Below, piece by piece: positions 12,842-25,100 of a stretch of 64,000 nucleotides of DNA (its first letter is position 1; the number at the start of each line of letters is the position of its first letter). The stretch lies in assembly GCA_029721515.1 (NCBI GenBank), contig CM056556.1:12482098-12546097 (forward strand), in the 5' to 3' direction. This stretch comes from Synanceia verrucosa. Lineage: Eukaryota > Chordata > Actinopteri > Perciformes > Synanceiidae. The notes beneath the pieces are model-generated. The model saw nothing but the letters and a program-made list of their open reading frames with translations, was not told where the DNA came from and searched no databases. The position numbers and the translations under genes are program-made.

Positions 12842-14158
12842 GGTGCCAGGACAGTCATGTGTTCATACCCTGGTAGACACGTAGATGACCTTCCAGAAAC
12901 ACAATTCACAAGTTTGTGTAATAGATCATGCATCCGTTTGATCAGAAATCATTTATAGAGATATCATGGTTAGTCGTTTTGGCCAGTGGGTGAGGCTTCA
13001 AAACTCTGTCTCCATCCACTGATCAGGACTGTTCCGACTCCGGCTCCAAATGACATCACCAGCGCAAGATGGCAGCACCCGCATCTGGGATATTTTGGCT
13101 TTGGTTTTGTACATTGGAAGGAAGTGGAGGAAGTTTATTTATGCTTTACATACGCTAACAAATTAGGGACCCACCCATAAAAATTGCTCTACTAGTGGTT
13201 GAAAACTCCTCAGAGTACCTTTAAAGCTATAGTCTGTCATGTTAGAGAGCTAGCAAGATTTAAAAGTGGCACCTCCTCTCAGCTCCTCTAAGCTCCACCC
13301 CTCCCATAAGCGCTCCATCCAAAGTCACACCCCCTCAAAACTGAACCTTGGCTGTGCAATATGTTCAAAATGTGATATCCTATACCCTCTTCAATACAAG
13401 CGGCACCCACGACCAGCTTACACCCACAAAGAAGCTAACGTTAGCATCGGGCTAATACACACTGCAAGTAGCTAAGTTTGCAAACATTACATATTTCATG
13501 AAAGTAATAACTCCTCCCGAAGCTAAACAAATAATTAGCTGTCCAACGGAACAAAAGCAGAAACTTCTGCATCACTTTTCAGTCCCTTCAGATGTCTCAG
13601 TGTCTCCACCGATGTTCACTCTGGTTTGTCCTCTTAGCTTTATCCAGAGTTTTGTCGCAGCCTTTTCTGCCTCCCTCTTTCCTCTCTTTGCCTGTTTAGC
13701 AGGGTGAGCCGTCAGAAGTAACGTTGGAAATTATATTTTTGGCTGCATTTTCTCTGCCATTGTTCCCCACAGAACAGATTCTCCTGCTAACTCTGTGTTT
13801 CTGCAGAGAAATGTGTTGGATATTTCCTGCAACTGTGGGGAGGAGGGATGGACAGAGGGGGATGTGAGCAGGACGAGACATAAAGCATCTGATTGGTTCT
13901 TTCCATTTGGACTGAATGGCAGAGATTGGTCAGAGTTTTTACAGTCCTGCAGCTGCCACAGAGGTCTGATTCTTTTCATTCCTTTTCCTGAACACATAAT
14001 ATATTGACTGCTCTCAGTGTTGAAGGACCATTTCACCCACCCAACAAAAAGTGTTTCTGAACAGAATGACAGAGTAGAGCTTTGACTTGTGATTCTAAAT
14101 GTAGGAGTGATTTTGCTATGTTTATATTAGCAAAGAGTTAGTATAATAGTATTTATAC
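12151..14158. other. megf11 intron (part); probable old dispersed repeats
   Basis: Contains a 30-bp poly(A) at 12811-12840. The stretches around 12640-13160 and 13220-14040 read like high-copy fish repeats (for example GCAAGATGGCAGCACCCG, and GCTCCACCCCTCCC), but I cannot define termini or a class. No coding signal. Confidence 0.4.
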
Positions 14159-14270
14159 TAGCGATGTAAATATACACTCAACTCACGATGACTCCATATG
14201 ATTTTCACACATTTTTTTAACAGCATGAGCTTGCAGACAAATTATGACTGAAAAAGATTCCTTTCCTTAT

Positions 14271-14322
14271 ACATATATATGTGTATATACTATAAACATA
14301 TACTATATACACATATATATGT
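14271..14322. repeat. AT-rich inverted repeat (19-bp arms)
   Basis: ACATATATATGTGTATATA at 14271-14289 is mirrored by its reverse complement at 14304-14322, with a 14-bp spacer. It directly abuts the left end of the Tc1 insertion. Confidence 0.8.
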
Positions 14323-14329
14323 ATACATA

Positions 14330-15110
14330 TACACTCAAAAATATAAACGCAACACTTTTGTTTGTCAACACTTTTTGCTCCCATTTTTTATGAGATGAAC
14401 TCAAAGATCTAAAATGTTTTCCACATACACAATATCGCCATTTCTCTCAGACATTGTTCACAAACCAGTCTAAATCTGTGACAGCGAGCACTTCTCCTTT
14501 GCTGAGATAATCCATCCCACCTCACAGGTGTGCCATATCAAGATGCTGATTAGACACCATGATTAGTACACAGGTGTGCCTTAGACTGCCCACAATAAAA
14601 GGCCACTCTGAAAGGTGCAGTTTTGTTTTATTGGGGGGGGGGACCTCATGCACATCTCCTTCGCATAGAGCTGCTCAGGTTGTCGATTGTGGCCTGTGGA
14701 ATGTTGGTCCACTCCTCTTCAATGGCTGTGCGAAGTGTGAGGCTGGTTGGATGTACTGCCAAATTCTCTGAAACACCTTTTGGAGACGACTTATGGTAGA
14801 GAAATGAACATTCAATACATGAGCAACAGGTCAGGTTGACATTCCTGCTGTCAGCATGCCAATTGCACGCTTCCTCAAATCTTGCAACATCTGTGGCATT
14901 GTGCTGTGTGATAAAACTGCACCTTTCAGAGTGGCCTTTTATTGTGGGCAGTCTAAGGCACACCTGTGCACTAATCATGGTGTCTAATCAGCATCTTGAT
15001 ATGGCACACCTGTGAGGTGTGATGGATTATCTCAGCAAAGGAGAAGTGCTCACTATCACAGATTTAGACTGGTTTGTGAACAATATTTGAGAGAAATGGC
15101 GATATTCATC
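14330..15110 (-). mobile_element. Tc1 element with ~250-bp inverted repeats, internally deleted
   Basis: Left terminus ACACTCAAAAATATAAACGC at 14331. A long terminal arm (AGCACTTCTCCTTTGCTGAG, CACAGGTGTGCC, CAATAAAAGGCCACTCTGAA) returns in inverted form at about 14925-15085. Transposase is reduced to N-terminal minus-strand scraps such as CRSRRLTTRPNR-type HTH sequence. A junction near 14737 (GCGAAGT|GTGAGGC) joins its 3' and 5' parts across a deletion of most of the gene. The outer ~40 bp of the right terminus is missing. Confidence 0.85.
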
Positions 15111-15519
15111 TTTTAAAGAATGAATATGCAATAGATTTGACAACACAGTTGAAATCAAATCAATGTCGACGCATGATTCCTCGCTGTGAGCCACCATTGT
15201 TGTCTGAATCAAACAGTTGCTTATCCGCTACATCGTATCTATGAAAATCCAGCCCGGCGATTCTGATTGGCTGAGTCATTTTTGCTCCCTTGAAGTCCTT
15301 CCCATCGGGTGTGAGTCCAGGTGAATGTGTGGAGCTAGGCGGAATGACATCCAGCTGGCGAGAGTCAGGATAGGTAAACTGCAATACCCTGCATTATGTT
15401 CTCTTCTTAAAAAAATGAAATTCTATTTGATCTTAAACAAAAACAAAATAAAAACTGAATATTAAAAAACAAAACCCAAATCAAAATAACTAAATAAATA
15501 ATACAAATAAAAGTGATGT

Positions 15520-16400
15520 TATTTCTCTGGAAGAAGTCCTTTGTCAGGCGGGCATTGTGAACTGCAGCTTTGCCCTGTTGAAAAACCCAGTCACTAGCAC
15601 ACAGACGATGGCCTTCAGTCATGAGGGATGCCCCCTGCAACATCTCCACATAGCCAGCTGTCGTTTGACGACTCTGCACAACCTGAAGCTCCATTGTTCC
15701 ATTGAAGGAAAAAGACCTCCAGATCATGATGGCGCCCCCTCCACTGTGCCGTGCAGAAAACATCTCAGGTGGATCTTCTTGTCATGCCAGTAACATTGGA
15801 AGCCATCAGGACCGTCAGAGAATTAAACTTTCTTCCACCTTTCAATGTCCCATGTTTGGTGCTCTCGTTCAAACTCCAAATGGGCAATTTGTGCCGTTGA
15901 AGGAGAAGAGGCCTTTGAAGACGTTTTTTGTTCTTAAAACCTTTCACTCACAGATGTCGTCTAATGGCTATGGGACTGCAGTTGGTTCCAGTGACAAGCT
16001 TAATTTGGGCCGAGGATCGTCCCGTGTCTTGACAGACAGCCAATTGGACCCTCCGGCTCAGGGCCAGTGAATTTTTTTTGGGTCTACCACTTGACTTTTT
16101 TGTTCCATAACCCTCAGGATCTTTTAAGAAGTTTAAAATAACTGTATTACTGCGTCCAACCTCAGCAGCAATGGGACCCTGTGAGAGGCCTTGCTCATGC
16201 AGCTCAACAATCTGACTGTGTTCAAAGAGAGAAAGATTTTTTGCCTTTGCCATCGGGAGGTCATGACAGTGTGGATACCTGACAGAAAATCACACTGGAT
16301 CCACATTTTTGCTAAGATTTAGGCTTTTAAAGGCTGTGGTCTTAAACTTTTGATCACTTGATGAACACCCTATTTCAGTTGTTTTGCAATAAATATTTTT
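15520..16400 (-). mobile_element. Tc1 transposase remnant (second insertion in the hAT-like element)
   Basis: Minus-strand transposase starts at 16253: MAKAKNLSLFEHSQIVELHE, the HTH with GPIAAEVGRSNTVI, then SGRPKKNSL and RVQLAVCQDTGRSSAQI. It continues in other frames as LQRPLLLQRHKLP, EWRGRHHDLEVFF and the second-Asp region FQQGKAAVHNARLTKDFFQ (Asp-Asn lost, GK instead). The reading ends at RNNITF near 15520, so the SPDLNPIE part is gone. Upstream AAGTTTAAGACCACAGCC (minus) is terminal non-coding sequence. Confidence 0.85.
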
Positions 16401-16577
16401 TATAAAGGACATCGCAATTCATTTTCATCTCAGCCTATTTGAATCGTCACACATTTGTATTGATTAAATGTCTCATGATGCATCGTTACATCCCTAATTC
16501 ATTAAGTTCAGAATGAGTGGAATATACTGTACTGTATCGAGTGCCATATAGTCATTTATTCAATTATTAACAACATA

Positions 16578-16860
16578 TTAACTCACTGAGTGCCACTGAT
16601 GTCTTTTTACATCATTTAAAATCCGACGCTTGAGTGCCATCAACGTAAAAATACGTCAAAGATGTTTGTCAGCAGCAGGTCACTGATCGCAGTCTTCTGC
16701 AGCCTGTGAGTAATGTTGCTTTTTCTGGGATTTGTAGTCGGAGCATAAAGAGACAGTATATGCCACAGAGCTCAAAGCAGACTGATTATGGACAAAAAGT
16801 GGTGTTTTTGGTGAAAGTTTTATAAATATTTTAGAAAATGGCTGGCACTCAATGAGTTAA
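16578..16860 (-). mobile_element. piggyBac-like non-autonomous element, copy A
   Basis: 283 bp starting TTAACTCACTGAGTGCCA and ending TGGCACTCAATGAGTTAA. The inverted termini are bounded by TTAA, the piggyBac target. Its interior, read on the minus strand, matches copies B and C (ACTACAAATCCCAGAAA, CACCACTTTTTGTCC). Internally deleted relative to copy B. Confidence 0.75.
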
Positions 16861-17337
16861 ACAGCATTCCGTCGAAGTGTCCAGTCAGATGAATGGACTA
16901 CATTCCATTGTCCTTAACTCTTTGTCAGTTGGTTCAGTCGGTTGCGTAACAATTTCATCTTGCAGTAACATCGTAATAGCAACCAATCTATACATAAGAA
17001 TATTTTTTTCAATATTTGCAACACAGTTTTCTTTAGTCAAATATAAGGCTGTGTTCAGACTGACTTAAAAATGGAGGCTGGTTGAATTTTTGTCAGACTG
17101 CAGCGCTTTGCCATATGGTGCTTTCCAGTTGAACAGCCACAAAATCTACACTAATAAACGCGCTAAGCTGGGATTTAACTCATTGAGTGCCAGCTCTTTT
17201 TTAAAAACGAAAGTACCAGCGTTTTTGTTCATTTTGAGTCATCTTTCATGATGCACAAAATATTTTGTACTATCACTCTGAAAACACTAAATAGCTCAAA
17301 AGACTATTTTATTTGGAGGAAAGAAGAAGCCAGTTTC

Positions 17338-17418
17338 TTTGCACTGTCTGCAAGAGCTGCTGACTGATTTCATTGCACCTGTTGGTACAATGACAAATAA
17401 AGAATTCTGATTCTGATT
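17338..17418 (+). mobile_element. Very short 5'-truncated LINE/SINE 3' tail with 7-bp target duplication
   Basis: Sequence ending ACAATGACAAATAAAGAATTC and (TTCTGA)n is typical of fish non-LTR retrotransposon 3' ends. It is flanked by CAGTTTC at 17331-17337 and 17419-17425. The paralogous copy C has CACTTTC once at the matching place (58415-58421). Confidence 0.75.
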
Positions 17419-17611
17419 CAGTTTCACCAAAATCACCACTTTTTGTTTTGCTCTCTAATGGCGATCGTCTCCAATTCCTGCTTTGATCTCTGTGTCGTGT
17501 ACCGTCTCCTTATGTCCCGACTACAAATCCCAGAAGCCCCAATATCACTCACAGACTGTGTGAGAGCGCCTTCTAGTGCCAGCTGCCGAAAAAAACACTT
17601 ATATACGTTAT

Positions 17612-17614
17612 ACG

Positions 17615-17706
<92 letters not shown>
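17612..17706. repeat. (TA)n microsatellite inside piggyBac-like copy B
   Basis: About 45 TA units with one GTG interruption near 17644. Confidence 0.95.
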
Positions 17707-17709
<3 letters not shown>

Positions 17710-17779
17710 GTCAATGGCACTGAAGCGTTGGATTTTAAATGACATACAAACACATCAACAATGGCGCTCAAAGAGTTAA

Positions 17780-20700
17780 TGAAAACTGGTAAAACTGATT
17801 GTAGTTTATTAGTTTGATAAGGAGTCAGAAAAGAGGTGATATCTCAGTGAAAATGAACTCTGTGTTGTGGCAAAATAAATAACACTGTCACTGTCCCAGG
17901 AGTCCAGTGTACCCTACAAGCTCTGTCAGTGCAGGAGGACTTCATGGATAAACACACAGACACACACATCCAGAGGTGCTATACAAGGCGCTATAGATCG
18001 GCCCGTCTTCGGTCCCCATGAGAAATACATCTGTCTAGGTGCTTTGATCTATTAAAATGAATGAGGCAGACGGCATCGACTGTTACATGCAGGAAAGATC
18101 CCCTTTCATAATGGCACAGTTAGAATATTTATAGTTTTCCCAAAACGTTTCCTTTAAATGGTTGTACGTATAATGATGAATTCAATTGATTTAGACGTTT
18201 TTTGTCACAGAGATCAATTTGTTGACATGGGGATCTCAAAGAAAAGTGACTTGTTGCTTTTACACACATTCAATAGGCATAGACACACACATCAACACAC
18301 CCAAATATTGAATTCTCTATCTGTAAGATTAATGAAGAGAGAAGTTTTGAGAGAAAAGTAAAGTGACATTTGGAATAATGTGTGGAGCTGCAGTAAATTT
18401 GAGTGTGCATCTCTGTCCTGTTCAGTGTAAATCACAGTCTCTTGGTCTCTGACAGCGATGCGTGTCAATGTCCTGGTGCTGCGGGATTGGAGAGGAACCA
18501 TCTGGCTCAGATGCACTTCTGAGAATAATGTGCAAATTCTGTCGACGGGTGCCAGAGGGAGTCCCCACAAAGGTGTTTGTCAGGCTAAAATTAAGTTTAG
18601 TTGCATGTTGTTGGTTTGGTTGCTTTATCATGTTGCGTCGCCACTGGTTGGAGAAGCTTAAGGCAATATCTGCTTAACTCTGCCCATTTACTTCAACACA
18701 ATGAGCTATCTAATATCGGTAACTAATAATAATCACTGATTTAAAACCTTAATAAGTAATCCTACTGTTTTAGTTTAGAATTAACATAAAATAAGTAGCA
18801 TGTAGCCCCCTTGTCTGGCGCAATATCCCATAAACAAGTATTCATAGGCCACATTCATCAATTAACCATGTGTATAGCACCCGCAGCAGTGGCTGCCTTT
18901 CCATTTGAATACATTAGGGAGGAATATGTTACCTCATGGACCATGGCTGACCAACCACATTAGATTTGACTATTAAGTGTGATAGATTTCTTCTTAAAAC
19001 ACAAAGGATGCTTTGAGGTTAACAAAGCTAAACTACTCTTTGCACTTTTCAGCTACTTATCTGGGTAGTATTGTTTTTTTTACAAATTTATGTACAAGTG
19101 GGTGAACATTCCCACCACAAGGAAAAGCAAACTCAAAGAAGGTAGAAAGGAAAACACTAAAAGCTCCATATTTATGCATATTCCGTCTGCCTCAGTGCTG
19201 GGAACATATCATTATCCGACTGAAGCATACAAAATCAATGATAGTGCTTCATTGCACCTAACATTTTTCAAGTGATGGAGGCAGTCATAGCTAAATATAC
19301 CTTGTACATACAATATCTATCTTTATCATTCTCTTTATTTGAAAGCTGTTATTAATGTAGCAAAGTGACCCTGTTTGATTCGTCAAGCACACCACGATGG
19401 AGGCAACTCTGCAATTTTAGGAAAAGAAAGTCTACATTTAAACCCAAGAAACTCATAAGACTTTTGAAAAAAGCTTTATATAGTTTTCATTCAATAAACT
19501 CATAATATTCTATAAAGATTTGATTTTCTATTTTATCTCATATTGCATTGTTTTTTACAACAACATACTATATTTGTTGCAGACTACAACCAATAATATA
19601 ACTACCCTGGCAAAACCTAGAGCTACACTAAAATGACTAAAGACATACTGTTCAGTCCCTTAAACAGAGCTCCGTCGATCTGAATCGAATTAGCAAAAAT
19701 GTCCGTTGTCCCTGTTTTATTGAGTCAAATTTCTTATTTATTTTTTCATATTGGAAAATCCTATCGAAACAATGTTGTTTTTGAAGACAAACCCTACTGA
19801 CAAAACAAGTATACACAGTGGCACAGAGAAGACAAACACCGTGCATTTCAGGGAAAAAAACAAAACAACAAAAACAAAAAAAAAACCAGACAAAATAAAC
19901 ATTAACAGATACTGTACATGTCACCACACTGTTTCAATGTCATGTGATCAGAGAAACATGTTCAAGACCACGTTCCACAAACACAACACACAAGCATTAG
20001 AGGAATCACACAAACCAACTACAATAAATCATTCATCACTCTTTTGGGGAAAAAACAACCTCAACTCAGAATGCTCCAAATCCACCCATGCTAGATAGAG
20101 CGAGACAGCAAACAAAAGACGACAGCAAACATCCTGTTTTGCTGTTTTATCTGTGGTCCACATCTACCAGTGTGTCCTTGAGCTGAGTCTAAGACACTGC
20201 AGGACTCCAGGCAGGTCACAGGGATGTCCTGGTCTCAGTGGGGCTGTTGCCTCAAGCAGGGGAAGAGGATGAAATGTTTTATGGCTACAGCAGGTGTACA
20301 CCAGCGGGTGGAGAAAAAAAAACAAACAAAAAAAAACAGGTGATATCTCTCTTCAGCCTTCACCACCACTCTCAACACAACTTACTGATCCTCTCCCACC
20401 TTATCGCCTTCTCTTTTCTGGCAACAAACAGTCAGACTCTTTATTTTCATCACCTGACCCATATACAAAACTGCTTCCTGGTGGGTGCTGCTCCAGAAAC
20501 GCGGTCCAAGCCTTTGATGCAGCTCCAGATCACTGGCTGAAAGGCTGTCACTTCAACTTTAGGCCGCTCAGAATCCCACAGCAGCTATTCATCATCTCAA
20601 AGCCTGGGCAACACACTTTTCATCACATTCACACATCCTTCATCATGTGACCAGCTCATTCTGTCCTCACAGCAGCTATCAAATCAGGGAATTGACTTTC

Positions 20701-22103
20701 ATGTGAACACAAATACCTCAGCTCAAACATAATAGTGGTAATCAAATAAACCATTGATTGCTTTGGAACTAAATGGATGTTAATATGCGATTTTCAGCCA
20801 TGACATGATAGCTGCATTTACTTATGCAAGGACTACTCAAGCTCACATCACCTCCCTGAGCTGGGTGAAAGTAAAATTTACTGTGAAAGACAAAAAAAAC
20901 ATGCTGAACCATTTACATGAAGGAAAAAGAGGGCAGATTTAATTTAAAAATTGGCACGCATTCCTCATTTCTACAGATGAAAGCTCGTAAATGAAAAAGC
21001 CTGGAATCATGCCTGGTATGGAAATCTAAAGTTATGAATAATGCCTCTGTCTCAATCATCAAGTCTGTTTTAATAAGGTGGATTAGCCCGGCACCTGCAG
21101 GCTGCAAGGCACACACGGCTGCACTCTTAACCAACCAAGAGTGGGATGAGAGTCTCTGGGGGCCCTGAACCTCATATCCTCCCCATTGGATCCTCACCAG
21201 TCTGCAGGGGTGAACAGCAGCAAACAGCTCAGGCTTGTCATTTATGCCCATGAATCCACCTCCAATGGGCCGGCTCCTCAGCAAGAGCAGCTGATTTACA
21301 CACAGTTGCTAATCAGGGAATGGCTCTCTTGCTAATGAAAACTCATAGATCTATACAATAACACTACTGATATGATTTTAGCTCCCATTACTCATTTCTA
21401 AGTATGCAATAGGCCATAACAGTTAAATGCCACTGGGAGCAGAGAGCTGATGGTAAGAATTTGGGGTGTGAAATGTTGGCTGGGTCTTTGTTACTGTATC
21501 TCTGTCCCGATCTAACAGCCTCCTGTAAGAATTCACTATTTCTCTGTAGACATAAATATCACAAAAGGGGTAAATAGATTCTTTCCTCATGTCTGCCCTC
21601 AGTGACACTCCAGCATTTAGCTGATTGCAGGATGGATGTGCCCAAACTCCACCCTCCCATCCCTCCTGAAGAGCCGCTCCGGAAGCCCAGAGGAAACCCC
21701 AGTAAACAGAGAGGCCAGCACAATGGTTTGCTTCAGATTGGCATTGATTCATCATTCCACTGAACAAGTCACAGGCACCAGTCTAATCATGATTAAGACC
21801 ATAACAGAGAGTTCGGTAGACACAAGGGGGATGCAACCATCCATCCATCCGCTATATTCATCAAGCAAATCACTTCCACTTCCAGCAAATGAGAATGAAT
21901 TCATTGTGACTTACCTGTTCCATTGGCTGTGTTTGCTAAGAAGAGAGGATACAAAGCTGAGCAGCTTTGAGATAGATGCACACTGAGGCAAAACAGTTGA
22001 AGGGTTCACAGTAAATTCTTACAGACTAACTGACGGTGAATGCCATTTAGGAATAAATGAGACTAAATGACTAATTGTGGGTTTGGGAGTGAAGTGCACT
22101 CAC
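17780..22103. other. megf11 intron (part), no feature recognised
   Basis: No convincing exon, transposon or RNA. A search by eye for the next megf11 EGF exon on the minus strand was negative. Confidence 0.6.
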
Positions 22104-22196
22104 CACTAGAGCAGTCCAGTCCGCCCCATCCAGGCTCACACTGGCATGTATCAGGAGACACACAGCGCCCATGGACACACTCCTCTGTACACAGAG
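22104..22196 (-). CDS. megf11: megf11 exon opening the EGF-like repeats
   Basis: This 93-nt exon lies between acceptor GTGTCTCAG|CTCTGTG and donor TAGTG|GTGAGT. It encodes LCTEECVHGRCVSPDTC followed by QCEPGWGGLDCSS, a six-cysteine EGF-like pattern. It ends with one base of a split Gly codon. The next family exon (CDSDHWGPHC type) was not found anywhere in 1-22100, so the downstream intron exceeds 22 kb. Confidence 0.95.
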
Positions 22197-25100
22197 CTGA
22201 GACACACAGACACATTCCCTCATCAGCGTAGTTTATAATTGAGTTAACGCACATACACATACACACACATAAGCAGGGTGTAAAACACCATTAAACCATC
22301 AATAAACAGCATAATGAAAACCACCAAGCTAACAGCTGAAAGAAAATGGCCCATAAAATTGAACACTCAATATCTCCCTAATACCATCAGGGGACTAAAT
22401 CTTAGCCATGGCAGTCATATTCAACATCCATCTCCACTACTTGACGCCAGGCTAAATGATTTCTTAGGAGATTGAGTCCTTGGTTAACATCTCTGTTTAT
22501 CACATAGCTTTACTTTCCACAATGAGCCGTTATCAGTAGGCTGAGCCATGAAGGAACAAGCTGTAAATCCCTTCTAATTTGATCAGCCAGTGCTTTGTCA
22601 TACAGTGATGCTTTAATGCAGCAGGTCCAGGCACCTCAGTGTTTACCAAGTGTGCAGTTTTCTTGATCATTCATATTGAGCAACACGGCACCCAATTGAT
22701 TGGGTCGCAATTAGTATTCCGAAGAGTGTGTTCACAAGAGTTGGAGGTTTGGTTCAGCTGGATAATAAAGTGACCTAAATGGAGGGTCTTTCTGTGGCAG
22801 TTTAAGCCAAGATGGAAAAGTACCACAAAAATAGGCACTTAGCATGAATAAATCTATGGCAGCCAAGGTCATCTGGCCAGCAGGGTTAAGACAGACTGGC
22901 TCTTATCTAAAGAATGAGACAGTCAAGCCAATACGATGAGAGAGAAACCCTGCCTGATGGGAATCAGCAGTCCAGTAACACGGTCTGTGGATAGATGACC
23001 CAATCCAAGGGCAGCAGAGCAGACAAACCATCGCCTTAACTGATCAGGCCTCAGCCAACACTTCATCCCAGATCTACTTCTTCTGCTGAATATTTTTTTC
23101 TTGTTTCAAGACCAAACATGAAAAAAGGGAGCAGGACAGCATCTGTGAGCTTTTTTAACGCCACACACCCTTGAGTGCTTTTGCAGTTCCGTGTGCAACA
23201 CTATGGCACACATCCTGCAGGCAGAGAGGTCAGTAGAGAGCTGGCTGCAGGCCTGAACACTGCTACTATAGATTATCACTCAATCAGGCTTCGATTAGGA
23301 TCCACTGCCAGCGGGACAGCTGCAGCAGGAGAGGAGAAAGAGGAGTGAATCCCAAACACCCACGAGCCAGTGCTGATCGCAGAAATGCTCCTGAGGCAAA
23401 AATGGTAAACCAGAGATTGAGAGATAATTTAGGACAGATTTCTGAGCATCAGAACTCTGGCAGGAAACTGTCTAATTACAGTAAGCCAGCAAAAAGAAAA
23501 AAGAGAAGAGCTGGAGCACTTTGTGCTGACGAAGGTGAGAGATTGACTACCTGTAATCAATGAGTCCACAGTATGCAGAGTATTCAAAAAGAAGAGGAGA
23601 CAAATTCAATGTCACCACGATGAGTTGATTTCATTTACTTTCAATCAGCAAATTCTGATCAGCGAGAACAGGGAAATGCAAATGTGTCACATCCTTTCTA
23701 AAAAAAAGAAATATGGAAATTAAGTTTTGAATATGGGAGAAAGGATAAAGCGCACCCTTCTCCTGAGATCTGAACCGGTGTTCTGAAGGGATGGCATAAT
23801 AAAGTAGGAGGAGGCAGGTCTTTCATTTTAATTGAAATTCATGAATCACTCTGCTTAACTCATGTCTGAGGAATCTGTTGGAAAATTGAGTCTTTCATCT
23901 AGATAAAAGGCTAATCTAACTCATTATGCAGAGGTGTTATCAGAACAGGGAACAATGGAGCTAAATGGTGATTGTCACTCAGTGTTAATAAATTCAATAT
24001 TTTTGCCCAGCCAAACTGCAATCTTTTAAAAATATAAAATAGATATTTTTGGTCTCCACTCTTTAAGTGTGTTACTCTCCCTGTGTTTTTTTTCCTGCTG
24101 CAGTCAGGAAGAAAAAATCTGTACAAGTCTGTGTGTTTGGGATTTTTGTCGTGTTTTGTAGTACACCAGTAGTGAGAATGAAGTGAACAAAAAACGGGAA
24201 CATTATGATGAAGCTGATGGATAAATCAATCTGAGAGATATGCCCACAGAAGATATCAAACAGCTCCCTCTAAAGCTTCTTCCATGTGCCTCTATCTAGC
24301 ACAGAGATGATTCATTTTAAAAACTGTGTCTTTGAAGTACTGAAAAAATGCAACAAAGCCAAAAAATGTAAAATGAAATTAAAGGCACAGAATCCCTTTC
24401 TGGAGAAAAATCTCATCATCTTCCCAATCATCAAAACCCAAATGTGAAACATGTTAGCGTACTGCTGCCTGAAACTTTATCAGAACCCAACTAGTTCTGC
24501 TGTCATAAATCATTTTTAGAAATTACACTGCATCACTGGACAGGCAAGAGTCATGCACAAGTCATCTGACCTAAATGCTCTGCGAAATAAGGGACTCATA
24601 ACCCCGCAGAGCTTGTCAGCCTCTGAAGATATTACAAGCTGTTGTCATTAGCAAGTTCCCCTCATGCACAACTGTAATAATCATGCTTATTAGGAGGGAA
24701 ATGAGTTCCTCACATCCTCTACATAGGCTAGTTACAGATTAAGGTAATGACTTGCGACAGATCAAAGGTCACAGAATTAATAAAGACCTCTAGTCAAAGA
24801 ATTCAAGCATTAATTAACAAGAAACAGATCAAAGTTCAACTTATTGTGGGGAGGTTATTAGAAAAAAAGAACATCACAAAATTGCTTCAAAAAGACAGAG
24901 CTGAGAAAAACAACACAACTAAAGAAAATAGCACCCTTAAAGATAACGTCTCTGATTACATGTCAGAAGAAGTTTCCTTTTGTGTGCTAATTTTGGTTCA
25001 TCCAAGGTCTTCACAGCATCCCCAGATGCATTTAGCAGCCTCTCACTGGAGCCAAGTGTTGACATGGTGCCATATGACAAAAAGCAGGCAGGATTAAAAG

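Larger units (their letters stand above)
14159..16496. mobile_element. Older hAT-like element split by two Tc1 insertions
   Basis: The left end TAGCGATGTAA at 14159, followed by ATACACTCAACTCACGATG, mirrors the right end TTACATCCCTA closing at 16496. Subterminal DNA on both sides fits one element (left TGACTGAAAAAGATTCC; right GAATCGTCACACATTTG). The interior is interrupted by a Tc1 remnant at 14330-15110 and a second Tc1 remnant at about 15520-16400. The flanks (ATTTATAC, ATTCATTA) match at 5 of 8 positions, so the target duplication is only weakly supported. Confidence 0.55.
17175..17779 (+). mobile_element. piggyBac-like non-autonomous element, copy B, carrying two later insertions or expansions
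   Basis: 605 bp bounded by TTAACTCATTGAGTGCCAG and GGCGCTCAAAGAGTTAA. Shares CACCAAAATCACCACTTTTT, GGCGATCGTCTCCA and GACTACAAATCCCAGAAGC with copy C at 58.2 kb. It contains an 81-bp retrotransposon-tail insertion at 17338-17418 and a ~95-bp (TA)n tract at 17612-17706. No transposase. Confidence 0.78.

Noticed and set aside
21836..21856. (ATCC)n resembling a SINE tail
   Set aside because: The following sequence (GCTATATTCATCAAGC) does not match the SINE core seen in the five real copies.
1..22100. Possible further megf11 EGF exons on the minus strand
   Set aside because: I looked for a Cys-rich DSDHWGPHC or CQNGALC-type exon with GT-AG sites and found none. The intron simply extends past the window start.
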